A stretch of 64,000 nucleotides of DNA from an uncultured Desulfobacter sp. (GTDB taxonomy: Bacteria > Desulfobacterota > Desulfobacteria > Desulfobacterales > Desulfobacteraceae). Below the pieces are notes generated by a model. The model saw only the letters and a list, made by a program, of their open reading frames with translations. It was not told where the DNA came from and ran no database searches. The position numbers and the translations under genes were made by a program. This document shows positions 8,974 through 17,282 of this stretch, piece after piece (position 1 is the stretch's first letter; each line of letters starts with the position of its first letter). The DNA lies in the NCBI RefSeq assembly GCF_963666675.1, contig NZ_OY762929.1, positions 3,224,001 to 3,288,000 of the forward strand, written 5' to 3'.

Positions 8974-9771
8974 ATGTCGGAAAATATGCGGGATACCATT
9001 ACAATAACCCTTGTTGCCAATACCGGTGTCCTTGTTGAGTACAGGGGAGTCGGCCTGCTTGTGGACGGGATACACCATGAACCCGGCCATATGTTCAGCA
9101 AAGTCAGTAAAAGGGACCTGTTGCACATGCGGCTGGGTACGGATGTATTCCCACACCTTGACTATCTGCTTTTCAGCCATGAACATCCGGACCATTTTTC
9201 TCCCGGGTTTGTGGAAAGACACCTTCAGTTCAGATCCGTGCAGGGCCTTTTTCTCCCGGATCCGGCCCATGGTTCGCCCAGCCTGAAATTTTTGGCCAAT
9301 CAAATACGGACACAGGCAATTCCCCACAGGATAGTGGACCTGCAACCCGGAGAGGCAGAACAGTTTTCCCTGGCCGACGACCTTACCGTAACAGCCATTG
9401 GCGCACCTCATATGGGGCCGCAGTATGCAGCAGTTAAACACCATTGCTTTTTATTGACAATCGCCGGGAAAAACCTCTTGTTTACGGGCGATGCCGACCA
9501 TGTTCCGGCGTATTTTGTACCGGCGTTAAAGGGAATTGATCCGGATATGGTCTTTGTAAATCCTCTTTTTTATCATCACGCCGATGGCCAAAAGATAATC
9601 AATGAAATATTCAGGCCGCGTACCGTTGTTATCTATCACATGCCCTTTGCCAAGGACGATACCACCCGGCTCTCCCAGGTGGTGGAACGTGATATTAAAC
9701 GATATGGGCAAAACGGAATTCAGGCCCTTGTTTTCCGTCAAGAAAAACAGCAATTTTATCTGAGGGGATGA
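8974..9771 (+). CDS. MBL-fold metallo-hydrolase
   Basis: The 265-residue protein is a metallo-beta-lactamase-fold hydrolase of the UlaG/YtnP-like type. It has the metal-binding HEHPDH motif (about residues 69-74), a following APHMGPQ, FTGDADH supplying the bridging Asp, and a late His in VIYHMPF. It lacks a signal peptide, so it should be cytoplasmic. The substrate cannot be told from sequence. It starts about 40 bp after the palindrome following lipA, so co-transcription with lipBA is uncertain. No clear ribosome site precedes the ATG. Confidence 0.85.
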   Translation: MSENMRDTITITLVANTGVLVEYRGVGLLVDGIHHEPGHMFSKVSKRDLLHMRLGTDVFPHLDYLLFSHEHPDHFSPGFVERHLQFRSVQGLFLPDPAHGSPSLKFLANQIRTQAIPHRIVDLQPGEAEQFSLADDLTVTAIGAPHMGPQYAAVKHHCFLLTIAGKNLLFTGDADHVPAYFVPALKGIDPDMVFVNPLFYHHADGQKIINEIFRPRTVVIYHMPFAKDDTTRLSQVVERDIKRYGQNGIQALVFRQEKQQFYLRG

Positions 9772-9888
9772 TAAATTGAGTCGGGAAGCGGCATGCTAAT
9801 TGCTTTTATTAAAGGTTATATTTAAAAGTGCCGGCCCAATCAGTGGACCGGTAAACAATGATTAACGCAAGATATATTAGGAGCGTGT

Positions 9889-10215
9889 ATGAATTCGTCC
9901 GAAAAAGCAGGGCAGGCCCTTTCACTTTTACAGAAACATTCCCCCTCTCAGTATGGTAAATACCTTGAATTTACCAAAGAAATCGCCGCCGTGGATGCCC
10001 TTTCCCACAAGCAGGCGGAACTTACCATGGTTGCCTGTGCGGTCATGTCCCAATGTGAAATGTGCATAGCGCTACACGTTGAAGCAGCCGCGTCAATGGG
10101 AGCAACCCAGGAAGAAATTATCCATGCCGGATTTCTGGCCGTGGCCATGGGTGGATCGCCTAAACTGATGTATATGAGCTATGTGTACAATGCACTTGAG
10201 GATTTATTTGGTTAA
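9889..10215 (+). CDS. Carboxymuconolactone decarboxylase/AhpD-like protein
   Basis: The 108-residue protein is a single CMD domain. It has the AhpD-type redox motif in SQCEMCIALHVEAA (Cys near residues 55 and 58, His near 62), followed by GATQEEIIHAGFLAVAMGG. AhpD-type members carry out thiol-disulfide chemistry and partner peroxide-reducing systems; the physiological partner here is unknown. AGGAG lies 5-10 bases upstream of the ATG. A strong terminator follows. Confidence 0.9.
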   Translation: MNSSEKAGQALSLLQKHSPSQYGKYLEFTKEIAAVDALSHKQAELTMVACAVMSQCEMCIALHVEAAASMGATQEEIIHAGFLAVAMGGSPKLMYMSYVYNALEDLFG

Positions 10216-10278
10216 CACTGATTTTCAAGCACCCTGAAGGGGAAAACATGTATGGGGCTGTTCAGTTATTCTGGGCAG

Positions 10279-10320
10279 CCCTTTTTTATTTGCCCGCCAT
10301 GCCGGGCAAATAAAAAAGGG
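10279..10320. terminator. Bidirectional intrinsic terminator
   Basis: An 18-bp perfect stem (10279-10296 with 10303-10320) closes a 6-base loop. The arms carry T6 and A6 runs at their outer ends, so it can stop transcription from both the CMD gene and the converging acetoin operon. Confidence 0.85.
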
Positions 10321-10369
10321 CCGTCCCCCGATGGGAACGGCCCTTGCCGCAAGACAGGCGGGTCTTTAA

Positions 10370-11428
10370 TCAGGTTGGAGAAACAATGATTTTAATGTTG
10401 GTTGCCTTGTTGTTAACGAGTTCCTCAAAACCACCCTCAACAATATCCTGCAGTTTAATCCTGCCTGTGATCAGGGGAGCGGCCCTTAACTGGCCGCCGG
10501 CAAGCAACTTTGCCACACCCTGAAAGTCGTCGATTGTGTAGGCAAGGGTCCCGATGACGGTTTTGTCCGTGCCGCTGAGGCTGAAAAAATTAAATGAACT
10601 GGGCTCTTCAAAGATACCGACAATGACCGCCTTGCCGTTGTTGCGGATCACGTCAACAGCCAGGGGCCCCGTATTTTTATGGCCGATACATTCAAAGCAG
10701 ACCTCCGCCCCCGAACCACTGGTCAGTTTTTTAATTTCCTCAACAATGTCGCATTCCGCGGGATCAAGAACGATATCAGCCCCGCATTCTTTGGCCAGAT
10801 CTTTTCTGGCCGCTGCGGTCTCAACCGCGATCACCGGGGCCGCGCCTGCGGCTTTGGCACACATGATGGTCCCCAGGCCAATGGTTCCGGCGCCCAGAAC
10901 CACGGCGGTTTGGCCCAAAAGTGAGCCTGCCATCCGAACCGCTTTAAATCCGGTAGCAAGGGGCTCTATAAGAGATGCCGCCTCCAGGTCAAAATCGTCC
11001 GGCAATACATAACACAATTCCGCGGGTACATTTACATATTCGGCAAAGGCACCATCAGCCATGAGCCCCGTGAAAGCCAGTTTTTCACATACATTGTACC
11101 GCCCTTCCCGGCAATTGACACAGACACCGCAATGCTGGCAGGCATCAGGGGCAACAAAATCACCGACCCGTACCGTTTGCACGCCCTCACCCACGGCAAC
11201 CACTTCTCCTGAAAATTCATGACCCAGAACCAGCGGGGCTTTTGCGCCGGTGAGCGGGTGCGGCTCAACCGGTATAAAGATAGGCCCTGCCAGGTATTCG
11301 TGCAGATCAGAACCGCAAATACCGCACCAGGCGACTTTTATCTGGGCCTCTCCCGGTCCTGGTGCAGGTGGGACCGGAATCTCTTCAATGCGGATATCTT
11401 TTTTCCCGTACCATTTTGCTGCTTTCAT
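10370..11428 (-). CDS. bdhA: (R,R)-butanediol dehydrogenase-type zinc alcohol dehydrogenase
   Basis: The 352-residue medium-chain dehydrogenase interconverts 2,3-butanediol and acetoin, feeding the acetoin dehydrogenase encoded upstream. Visible features are WCGICGSDLHEY with the catalytic-zinc Cys, GHEFSGEV with the zinc His/Glu, a four-Cys structural-zinc loop (CQHCGVCVNCREGRYNVC), and the NAD-binding GAGTIGLG. Its N-terminus (MKAAKWYGKKDIRIE) resembles Bacillus BdhA. It is the last gene of the operon, 20 bp after the DUF6506 gene, with GGAGG upstream of the ATG. Substrate assignment rests on family likeness and context. Confidence 0.88.
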   Translation of the reverse strand: MKAAKWYGKKDIRIEEIPVPPAPGPGEAQIKVAWCGICGSDLHEYLAGPIFIPVEPHPLTGAKAPLVLGHEFSGEVVAVGEGVQTVRVGDFVAPDACQHCGVCVNCREGRYNVCEKLAFTGLMADGAFAEYVNVPAELCYVLPDDFDLEAASLIEPLATGFKAVRMAGSLLGQTAVVLGAGTIGLGTIMCAKAAGAAPVIAVETAAARKDLAKECGADIVLDPAECDIVEEIKKLTSGSGAEVCFECIGHKNTGPLAVDVIRNNGKAVIVGIFEEPSSFNFFSLSGTDKTVIGTLAYTIDDFQGVAKLLAGGQLRAAPLITGRIKLQDIVEGGFEELVNNKATNIKIIVSPT

Positions 11429-11448
11429 GATGAGCTGTCCTCCAATGT

Positions 11449-11763
11449 TTAAGTAAAAATTGAATCGCCGCTGACGTTGCCGAGTCCGGGGTGGACATCA
11501 AAACGGACAACACCGACGGAGACGTTGCTGCCGACGGCTTCGGCAACAAGGGCGGTTCCCCGGTTGCCAAAACCGGCACACAGTTCAATTGCCGCCACCC
11601 CCTCATTGTCAACAAGCGCCTTGCAGGCGGCAACGGCCTGTGCATAATCTTTTACACCCACGGTCAACAGGTGAACCCCAGGGGTTTCAATCCACTGCCG
11701 GTGTTCTGCCGGGTCTGCCTCGGGTGCGATAAAAACAAATGCCGCTTTCAGTATGTCAGCCAT
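11449..11763 (-). CDS. DUF6506-family small protein
   Basis: This 104-residue cytoplasmic protein contains APEADPAEHR, a central VGVKDYAQAV segment, IELCAGFGNRGTALV, and a C-terminal VGVVRFDVHPGL. I recognise it as the DUF6506 type found beside acetoin catabolic genes; its biochemical role is not known. A GGAGGAG ribosome site precedes the ATG. It sits between acoX and the butanediol dehydrogenase, suggesting an accessory role in acetoin breakdown. Confidence 0.7.
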   Translation of the reverse strand: MADILKAAFVFIAPEADPAEHRQWIETPGVHLLTVGVKDYAQAVAACKALVDNEGVAAIELCAGFGNRGTALVAEAVGSNVSVGVVRFDVHPGLGNVSGDSIFT

Positions 11764-11869
11764 TGATGCTCCTCCTTAAATGTTTAGGTGAGAATGAGGA
11801 CCGGCAAGGTCTTTTATTCCGTTGCCAGCCAAAAATCCGGGGGCGCAGTTGTATAGTGCAATTGCAACC

Positions 11870-12853
11870 CTATTGGACAAAGAGGCCTGCCTGCCGGGCA
11901 AGTGCCATCACGTGCGGCACATCCACCACCTGCGGGCCTGCATCGGAAAACCGGAATGAGACCTGCCGGCCGTGCCTGACCTCCACCTCACGCTCGCCGT
12001 CAAGGGCGATGACGCAGGGGGATTCTTGGACAGGCACGATGTCCCCGACCCGGAGATGCGACTGCCGGGCAACAGGTACGGATTGCATTAACCCCGGTGC
12101 AATCGGGGCGGCCACGGTCTGCCCCCCGTCTCCCAATATAAGATGCAGACCCTGATGATCCTTCGGGCTGATCGTATAAAGCTGTCCCCCAATGGCCGAG
12201 AGCCCGATGCTGTCCGGCCGGCACCGTGTAAGGACGATCTGGGATATTTGCTCCATACGCCAGATGGCTTTGGAGCCGATAAAGGTCTCTGTGTGCACTG
12301 CCGCATCCACCAGGGCCATGTCAAGAGCCTTGCCGTCCTCGCCGAGTATCTCAATACAAGGTGATGAAAAACACCCCTCTTCCGGGCTGATCCGGCCGGA
12401 AGCAACAAGGCCTCCGGCCAGGCCGGCAACGGTGGATTCAATCATGTACGGAAATACATTATTGGTGCCTGTGGAAATCGGTAAAATCGGTACGGATCCA
12501 GCCCCCTTGGCCACAACCCGGCTCGTGCCGTCGCCGCCAAGCACAAAAATACAGCCGACCCCGGCCTCAACCATGAGCCGGGCCGCTTTTATGGAGTCTT
12601 CCTGGGTGTTTTCAGCGCACATGGGCGCAGGCTCAAGCGCTATACCCGTATCAACGCCCTTGTGGGCCCGTTGGACAATGGCATAATAATCAGGCATGAA
12701 CATCACCTGCCGCACGCCCACCCAGGCAAGGCCAACGAGCAGGCGGCGCACAATACGTACTTTTTCCTGGTTATCAAACACACTGCCGTGGGCAACGAGA
12801 CGGCGGATGTCCTTTCCCGAAATCGGATTCGCGATAATACCGACGGTTGTCAT
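11870..12853 (-). CDS. acoX: AcoX, NAD-kinase-like acetoin catabolism protein
   Basis: AcoX belongs to the ATP-NAD kinase-like family and accompanies acetoin dehydrogenase genes; its precise reaction is not settled. The protein has IIANPISGKDIRR at the N-terminus, FVLGGDGTSRVVAKG (the GGDG nucleotide-binding motif) and PISTGTNNVFP, followed by the family's C-terminal beta domain. I start at ATG 12853, giving 327 residues beginning MTTVGIIANP. Two in-frame ATGs upstream (12883, 12898) lie inside repeat copy B, so the longer forms are doubtful, though MAVIKTKEK at 12883 could be translated. Confidence 0.88.
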   Translation of the reverse strand: MTTVGIIANPISGKDIRRLVAHGSVFDNQEKVRIVRRLLVGLAWVGVRQVMFMPDYYAIVQRAHKGVDTGIALEPAPMCAENTQEDSIKAARLMVEAGVGCIFVLGGDGTSRVVAKGAGSVPILPISTGTNNVFPYMIESTVAGLAGGLVASGRISPEEGCFSSPCIEILGEDGKALDMALVDAAVHTETFIGSKAIWRMEQISQIVLTRCRPDSIGLSAIGGQLYTISPKDHQGLHLILGDGGQTVAAPIAPGLMQSVPVARQSHLRVGDIVPVQESPCVIALDGEREVEVRHGRQVSFRFSDAGPQVVDVPHVMALARQAGLFVQ

Positions 12854-12870
12854 AATTTTTTCTTTCGTTT

Positions 12871-12968
12871 TAATAACAGCCATGGGCTGACCTGACATAT
12901 CGGCTGCCAGGCATAGCCCACAACAAAGGTTGAAAGATCTGAGTAACTTACCCAGACTTTCTTATAAA
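12871..12968 (-). repeat. Two-hairpin repeat, copy B (acoB-acoX spacer)
   Basis: This full copy is read in the direction of acoX. The first hairpin runs from GAAAG to CTTTC around a GTAA/TTAC inner stem. The linker TTTGTTGTG follows, then a second hairpin with outer stem GGGCT/AGCCC and inner CCTG/CAGG, and the end CCCATGGCTGTTATT. It fills the gap between acoB and acoX and ends 18 bases before the acoX ATG. Confidence 0.75.
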
Positions 12969-12976
12969 AATACTTA

Positions 12977-13951
12977 TCAGGCCTGTAGTTTTTCCACGGC
13001 AGCCACAATGTCATCCGGTCCGGGAATAAATGCCTCTTCCAGGGGCGGAGAGAAGGGAACCGGCGTAAATGGGGCGCCCACACGTACGATTGGCGCATCC
13101 AGATAATCAATGGCTTCCTCTGCAACCTGGGCGGAAATTTCAGCACCGACCCCGCCGACCTTCACGGCTTCATGGGCAATCACCAGGTTATGGGTCTTTT
13201 TCACCGAGGTGAGAATTGTATCCATGTCCAGGGGGGTGATGGTGCGGGGGTCAATCACCTCCGCGCTGATTCCCTTTTCAGCAAGGGTCTCTGCCGCCTC
13301 AAGGGCGCTGTACACCATTTTTGAGAAGGCAATGATGGTGACATCAGACCCTTCACGGCACACATTGGCCTGGCCAAATGGAATCGGGCCGGCATCGTCT
13401 GCGACCTCCCCTTCAACGCCGTAGAGCATTTTATGTTCAAGGAAAACAACCGGGTTGTCATCACGGATGGCCGTCAGCAATAATCCATAGGCATCGGCAG
13501 GGGTGGCAGGCATGGCAACCTTGAGCCCCGGAATGTGCATAAACCAGGCTTCCAGGGATTGGGAATGCTGGGCCGCGGCCCCGATCCCGGCCCCCTGGGG
13601 CGCCCTGACGACCATTGGAATAGTGGTTTTGCCGCCAAACATGTACCGCATCTTTGCCGCCTGGTTAAAAAGCTGATCCATGCAGACGCCGATGAAGTCT
13701 ACAAACATCAGCTCGCAGACAGGGCGCAGGCCGGCCGCCGCCGCACCAGTTGCCGCCCCGATAATTGCACTTTCGGTGATGGGGGTGTCACGAACCCGCT
13801 TTTCACCGAACTGTTCGTATAATCCCTTGGTAACACCGAAGCAGCCGCCGAACTGGCCGACATCTTCACCGAAAATCAGAACCTTGGAATCTCGCTCCAT
13901 TTCTTCACGCAGGGCGTCATTGAGCGCCTGCATATATGTTTTTTGTGCCAT
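12977..13951 (-). CDS. acoB: Acetoin dehydrogenase E1 beta subunit
   Basis: AcoB is the beta subunit of the thiamine-diphosphate E1 component that cleaves acetoin to acetaldehyde and a hydroxyethyl group passed to AcoC. The 324-residue protein shows the E1-beta signatures GEDVGQFGG, ESAIIGAATGAAAAGLRPV, PQGAGIGAAAQHSQSLEAWF and DPRTITPLD. The ATG at 13951 follows GGAGGAACAC; a TTG 12 bases further upstream in the same frame includes the ribosome site and is unlikely. It lies immediately downstream of acoA. Confidence 0.94.
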   Translation of the reverse strand: MAQKTYMQALNDALREEMERDSKVLIFGEDVGQFGGCFGVTKGLYEQFGEKRVRDTPITESAIIGAATGAAAAGLRPVCELMFVDFIGVCMDQLFNQAAKMRYMFGGKTTIPMVVRAPQGAGIGAAAQHSQSLEAWFMHIPGLKVAMPATPADAYGLLLTAIRDDNPVVFLEHKMLYGVEGEVADDAGPIPFGQANVCREGSDVTIIAFSKMVYSALEAAETLAEKGISAEVIDPRTITPLDMDTILTSVKKTHNLVIAHEAVKVGGVGAEISAQVAEEAIDYLDAPIVRVGAPFTPVPFSPPLEEAFIPGPDDIVAAVEKLQA

Positions 13952-14015
13952 GTGTTCCTCCAAAAATTAAGTATTGCTGTAAACGTCAGCCGGAGATACG
14001 GTATCAAGAACCGGA

Positions 14016-14975
14016 TCAGGCATAGATATCCTCAAACATCTCTGCAGGTTCCGGCAGCGGGCTCTCTTCTGCAAAGACAATGGCCTCTTCCAGTTCCGTA
14101 TTGATGTCCGCATGGTACTGGTCAAGTTCTTCCTGGGTAAGAATTTTGTCATCCAGCATTTTTTGGGCAAAGCGGGGAATGGGGTCTTTTTTCACCCAGT
14201 CGTCAAGTTCGCCGGGCTCGCGGTAGGTGCAGGCATCCCCTTCAAAATGACCGCGCCAGCGGTAGGTTTTGCACTCGACCAGGGAGGGGCCTTCACCTTT
14301 ACGGGCCCGGTCAACGGCCGCGCTGATTGCCTCGTGAACGGCAATGACATCGTTGCCGTCAACAATGACGCCGGGCATGTCATACCCTGCCGCCCTGTCA
14401 GCGATGTCGGTGATGGCCATGGATTTGCTGATGTGGCAGGAAATGCCGTATCCATTGTTTTCATTGACAAAAACAACCGGCAATTGCCAGGCACTGGCCA
14501 GGTTCAGGGCTTCCTGGGTGGTGCCCTGGTTGGATGCGCCGTCGCCAAAAAAGCAGACGGCAACCTGGCTGTCCCCCCTGTATTGGATTGCCATCCCCGC
14601 TCCGGCGGCAATGGGGCCGCCGCCGCCGACAATCCCGTTTGCGCCTAGAATGCCCAGATCAACGTCGGCAATGTGCATGGAACCGCCTTTTCCTTTACAA
14701 TATCCCGTGCTTTTGCCGTAAATCTCAGCCATCATCTTTTTAAGATCCCCACCCTTTGCAATGAGGTGACCATGGCCACGGTGGGTACTTGTGATGTAAT
14801 CCTCTTTTTCCAATGCAGCGCAGGCACCCGCGGCCACGGCCTCTTCACCAAGGTAAAGATGCACAAAGCCCGGGATCTTTCCATCTGCAAAGAATTGCTG
14901 CAGCTTGCTTTCAAACTGACGGATCCGGTACATGGTCATATACATCTGGATCATCTTTTCTTTACTTATTGCCAT
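14016..14975 (-). CDS. acoA: Acetoin dehydrogenase E1 alpha subunit
   Basis: AcoA pairs with AcoB to form the E1 heterotetramer. The 319-residue protein has the TPP-binding motif starting GDGASNQG and ending VNENN about 25 residues later. It also has the E1-alpha motifs HLYLGEEAVAAGACAAL, THRGHGH and YGISCHISKS. AGGAGG precedes the ATG. The substrate is taken as acetoin rather than pyruvate because acoX, a butanediol dehydrogenase and an AcoR-type activator surround it. Confidence 0.94.
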   Translation of the reverse strand: MAISKEKMIQMYMTMYRIRQFESKLQQFFADGKIPGFVHLYLGEEAVAAGACAALEKEDYITSTHRGHGHLIAKGGDLKKMMAEIYGKSTGYCKGKGGSMHIADVDLGILGANGIVGGGGPIAAGAGMAIQYRGDSQVAVCFFGDGASNQGTTQEALNLASAWQLPVVFVNENNGYGISCHISKSMAITDIADRAAGYDMPGVIVDGNDVIAVHEAISAAVDRARKGEGPSLVECKTYRWRGHFEGDACTYREPGELDDWVKKDPIPRFAQKMLDDKILTQEELDQYHADINTELEEAIVFAEESPLPEPAEMFEDIYA

Positions 14976-15068
14976 TACTTCCTCCTAAAATTGTTATTGT
15001 CCCTGTAAAGAGATGCATTATTAAAGCCGTATGATTGACAGAGCCGGAAACGCTTTTTGTTTCATCTG

Positions 15069-15473
15069 TCATGTTTGCTGTGGCCGAAAACGCCCATCGC
15101 CCTTATCTCCAGGCATATCCACAAAAACCGTGATTGCCGCATTGGCCATGAGGATTGACGAACAATTTTCCCCAAAGCTGGGAACGCAGAGCCCCTGGGC
15201 AATCATCCCACCCTGTACGGCATGGAGACGGCATGTGCCAACGGGCAATTCAGCCAGAACTTTTTCGGAATCGACCTGTTCGGGGAACGGGCATGCGATT
15301 GTGACATCAATGCTGACCCCCTCGAAACCTGTGCGATCCAGAATTTCCACCAGCCCGCAAAGACAGCTGCGGCCAATGGCATCGCGGACGGCCCGGCATG
15401 CCGCCTTGGTGACGTCCATGCCGTGAAGGTCAGTACCGCTGCCTAATTCCACGATAAAACGTTTTTTTTCCAT
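15069..15473 (-). CDS. Lin0512-family protein
   Basis: The 134-residue protein has the conserved pattern of the Lin0512 family: RFIVELGSGTDLHGMDVTKAA, AIGRSCLCGL, VTIACPFPEQVDSEKV and ILMANAAITVFVD. The function of the family is unknown. It lies between acoC and acoA with an 18-bp gap to the acoC stop, so it belongs to the acetoin operon; that position suggests an accessory role. The conserved Cys pair in SCLCG could bind metal or be redox active; this is inference only. Confidence 0.8.
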   Translation of the reverse strand: MEKKRFIVELGSGTDLHGMDVTKAACRAVRDAIGRSCLCGLVEILDRTGFEGVSIDVTIACPFPEQVDSEKVLAELPVGTCRLHAVQGGMIAQGLCVPSFGENCSSILMANAAITVFVDMPGDKGDGRFRPQQT

Positions 15474-15491
15474 TCTTTTTGTCCGGGTCTG

Positions 15492-16832
15492 TTAAACAAG
15501 AATCATGGCAGGGTCTTCCAGGCAATCGGCAAGGGCCCGCAAGAATGTCATGGCCGGCGCACCATCGGTTATACGATGGTCAAATGTCAGGCTCAAGGTC
15601 ATCATGGTACGGGCGACAATCTTGCCGTCCGCATCCACGGCAGGACGTTCAACAGCCCTTCCGACGCCGAGAATACCGGCTTCCGGCGGGTTGATAATGG
15701 GGGTGAACCCATCCACACCGAGCATGCTGACATTGGTAATGGTGAAGGTGCCGCCCTGGAGTTCATCCATGGTGAGGCCGCCTTTTCTAGCTTTGCCCGC
15801 AACCTCCCGGATCTCCACCGCAAGTTCCGTCAATGATTTTTTCTCGGCGTTTTTGACGTTGGGAACCACCAGCCCGTTGTCAATGGCAACGGCAATGCCA
15901 AGGTTCACCTGCCTGTGCTGGACAATCCCCTGGTCGGTGAGCCAGGAATTCATGTACGGAAATTTGACAAGTGTGCGGCTGACGGCAAGGGAGATAATGT
16001 CGTTATAGGAAACCCGTGGGATATCCTCCCGTTTTGCGTATTTGGCCCGGACCTTATCCCGCAGGGCGGTCATGGCCGTGGCATCACACTCCACAAAAAC
16101 GGTTAATTGGGCGGAGTTCTGCAAACTGGCCATCATGTTATCCGCAATGATTTTACGCATTCCGCTGAAGGCAATGATTTCCGGTTTGGCCTCTTCTTTC
16201 GGTTTTTCCTGGGTACCCGCCGGCTGCATGGCGCGAAGGATATCGACCTTGAGAATTTTGCCGCCTTCACCGGAACCTGTGATGTCCGACAGGTCAATCC
16301 CTGATTTTCTGGCCAATGCGATGGCCTGGGGGGCGGCATTGAATGCGTCGTACTCATCGGGCGGCGGCGTGTAGGAGAGAATATCCTTTTCCGTTACTCT
16401 GCCGTTTGGCCCGGTGCCGCTGACGTCACCCAGGTCAATCCCTTTTTCCCTGGCCAGCCTGCGGGCAATGGGTGAAGCCAATACAAACCCGCCGGTTTTG
16501 GATTTGGCACGTCCGCCTTCCTGGGGTTCCGGCTGTTTGTCTGCGGCTTTCTCACCACTTGCACTGCTTGTCTCTTTTGCCTCCGGGGTTTCACCTTCGG
16601 CTGCAATGATTCCAACAACGGTTTTGACGGCCACGGTTTCACCCTCCTGTACAAGGATTTGGAAAAGCGTACCGCCAACGGCGGCCTCCACTGTATTTGT
16701 AATCTTATCGGTTTCCACCTCAAAGATGGCCTCACCGGCTTTGACACTGTCCCCTTCACTTTTTAACCATCGGGAGAGTTTGCCCTCCTTCATGGTTAAT
16801 CCCCATTTTGGCATGAGAATGTCTGTTGCCAC
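15492..16832 (-). CDS. acoC: Acetoin dehydrogenase E2, dihydrolipoamide acetyltransferase
   Basis: AcoC accepts the two-carbon unit from E1 on its lipoyl arm and transfers it to CoA. In order, the 446-residue protein shows an N-terminal lipoyl domain with the target Lys in ETDKITN (about residue 43), a Pro/Ala/Lys linker, two successive E3/E1-binding domains (SPIARRLAREKGIDLGDV and AIALARKSGIDLSDI), and the catalytic core with DHRITDGAPA (active-site His near residue 419). The start is GTG with AAAGGAGG 8 bases upstream. It is the first gene of the operon. No E3 gene is present in the window, so E3 must be supplied from elsewhere. Confidence 0.95.
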   Translation of the reverse strand: MATDILMPKWGLTMKEGKLSRWLKSEGDSVKAGEAIFEVETDKITNTVEAAVGGTLFQILVQEGETVAVKTVVGIIAAEGETPEAKETSSASGEKAADKQPEPQEGGRAKSKTGGFVLASPIARRLAREKGIDLGDVSGTGPNGRVTEKDILSYTPPPDEYDAFNAAPQAIALARKSGIDLSDITGSGEGGKILKVDILRAMQPAGTQEKPKEEAKPEIIAFSGMRKIIADNMMASLQNSAQLTVFVECDATAMTALRDKVRAKYAKREDIPRVSYNDIISLAVSRTLVKFPYMNSWLTDQGIVQHRQVNLGIAVAIDNGLVVPNVKNAEKKSLTELAVEIREVAGKARKGGLTMDELQGGTFTITNVSMLGVDGFTPIINPPEAGILGVGRAVERPAVDADGKIVARTMMTLSLTFDHRITDGAPAMTFLRALADCLEDPAMILV

Positions 16833-16941
16833 TGTTTTTGCCTCCTTTTGCTCGGTTGACGGAAGGACCGATTCGGATGTATCGATCCTCCTCCATTGTA
16901 TTTTGCTTGTTGCCGCAAAAAGTTTGTTAGGACCTAAGATG

Positions 16942-16956
16942 GCAAAAAATATGCCA
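16942..16956 (-). promoter_or_regulatory. Sigma-54-type promoter of the acetoin operon
   Basis: The minus strand reads TGGCAT-ATTTT-TTGC, matching the -24/-12 consensus (TGGCAC-N5-TTGC) with exact GG-to-GC spacing, about 110 bases before the acoC start. A sigma-54 activator gene lies divergently next to it, which supports the call. The site is nearly palindromic, so a weaker match exists on the plus strand. Confidence 0.7.
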
Positions 16957-17140
16957 GAAAAAAAACGTTGAAAATAAAAGGGGTTCAGCCTGATCAGGAC
17001 CTGCGAACGAAGCGGTTTGAAAAATGTTTAAATTTATGTTAGGTCTTGAAAAATATTGTAATTATTATGTGTTAGAAAAAATAAATTTATTTTATTCTTC
17101 GGGAAAGGGAAGGTGGCCTCATGGTATGGGAGTAATTTTT

Positions 17141-17175
17141 TTGAACACACCGGACTGTTCGAAAATTGAACACAC
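17141..17175. promoter_or_regulatory. GAACA/TGTTC repeated half-sites upstream of acoR
   Basis: Three half-sites lie in the 450-bp divergent region: TTGAACACACC, then TGTTC, then TTGAACACACC. The last two form a dyad with a 7-base spacer. Their place about 200 bp upstream of the -24/-12 site suits an enhancer for the AcoR-type activator; the assignment is inferred. The rest of 16833-17282 shows only A+T-rich sequence. Confidence 0.4.
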
Positions 17176-17282
17176 CGATAAACCATTTATCAACATCGGT
17201 ATTGCTTGTATAGATTGTCTGTATAGAGCGGTAAGATGATCTAATATATTTGTGATGTTGTTCTGATTCCGAGAAAAATAAT

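Noticed and set aside
12853..12898. Longer start for acoX (MSGQPMAVIK...)
   Set aside because: The extra codons are part of a dispersed repeat found before unrelated genes, so they are unlikely to be native acoX sequence.
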